A stretch of DNA of 40,464 nt from a bacterium (lineage in GTDB: Bacteria > Patescibacteriota > Minisyncoccia > Phycocordibacterales > JAKAEA01): contig JAJYGQ010000011.1 of the NCBI GenBank assembly GCA_021785065.1, positions 1-40,464 on the forward strand. The letters are read 5' to 3'. The notes beneath the pieces were generated by a model, which searched no databases, was not told the DNA's origin, and saw only the letters and a list, made by a program, of their open reading frames with translations. Position numbers and translations under genes: made by a program. Below, piece by piece: positions 40,333 through 40,464 of the stretch. Each line of letters starts with the position of its first letter. Positions within the stretch are counted from its first letter, which is position 1.

Positions 40333-40464
40333 ATGGGCTTACTGCAAAATATTGATTTGCTATCCGTTAGTGTCGTCCTGGCCGGCATTGTAATTCTGGG
40401 CTTTACGGTCTATTTCAATAACAGAAAGAGCATTACAAATACCAGCTTTTTGTATCTGGCAATA
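40333..40464 (+). CDS. N-terminal part of a membrane protein, possibly a sensor kinase
   Basis: 44 residues before the window end. A membrane helix (VSVVLAGIVILGFTVYF) is followed by NNRKSITNTSFLYLAI, a pattern typical of the N-terminal multi-helix membrane region of some histidine kinases. It begins 4 nt after the methyltransferase stop and is probably co-transcribed. The kinase part lies outside, so this is an inference from a short piece. Confidence 0.45.
   Translation, partial: MGLLQNIDLLSVSVVLAGIVILGFTVYFNNRKSITNTSFLYLAI

Overview
The window looks like a chromosome segment of an uncultivated, reduced-genome bacterium of the Patescibacteria/CPR, most probably a parcubacterium. The reasons are the very short or trimmed versions of housekeeping proteins (241-aa HolA, 180-aa YebC, PolA without a proofreading domain), a PilB/PilM/PilN/PilO type IV pilus set, many small orphan proteins, LAGLIDADG and serine-recombinase insertions next to tRNA genes, and the standard bacterial code (TGA used as stop). 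The assignment is inference from gene content; no 16S rRNA gene is present.

Layout. 1-4.6 kb: 3' end of dnaN, a DUF721/DciA-like gene, a class A penicillin-binding protein and tyrS. 4.6-7.0 kb (minus): ruvB-yebC-ruvC plus an acidic small protein. 7.0-7.35 kb: a gene-free, strongly self-complementary stretch. 7.35-12.9 kb: pilB with a small membrane protein, then tsaE, polA and holA on the plus strand. 12.9-16.4 kb: tRNA-Arg(CCG), a CofE-like ligase followed by a PanD-like decarboxylase, a PLP enzyme, a membrane protein and tRNA-Lys. 16.4-20.4 kb: a SpoU methyltransferase, an odd tRNA-Ser(GCT)-like gene, ruvA-murE-mutM (minus) and rpsT. 20.4-23.1 kb: small accessory genes, a flavin reductase, a Nudix enzyme, and tRNA-Arg(GCG) and tRNA-Ser(TGA). 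23.1-26.2 kb: ruvX and the pilMNO operon. 26.2-30.1 kb: small orphan genes, tRNAs, acylphosphatase, RluA-type pseudouridine synthase and rplS.

30.1-34.5 kb is an insertion hot spot around tRNA-Leu(GAG). It holds a freestanding LAGLIDADG endonuclease, a repeat of the tRNA T-arm, a 505-aa orphan protein, a large serine recombinase without a usual start codon, and a frameshifted membrane protein. 34.8-40.46 kb is the most unusual part: a TrmB-type regulator followed by a tightly packed run on the plus strand, comprising a PaaK-like adenylate-forming ligase, an E1/ThiF-like adenylyltransferase, an Acg-like nitroreductase, a SAM-methyltransferase-like protein and the start of a membrane protein resembling a sensor kinase. 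This looks like a small-molecule biosynthesis (possibly signalling) operon, surprising in so reduced a genome.

Expression logic. Many housekeeping genes have a TANNNT -10 hexamer only 5-7 nt before the ATG and no ribosome binding site, so they are probably read from leaderless mRNAs. By contrast, six orphan or accessory genes (14598, 15718, 20437, 21442, 27084, 27892) have a strong AAGGAG-type Shine-Dalgarno, and most have their own hairpin terminator. The window thus seems to contain two gene classes with different initiation styles.
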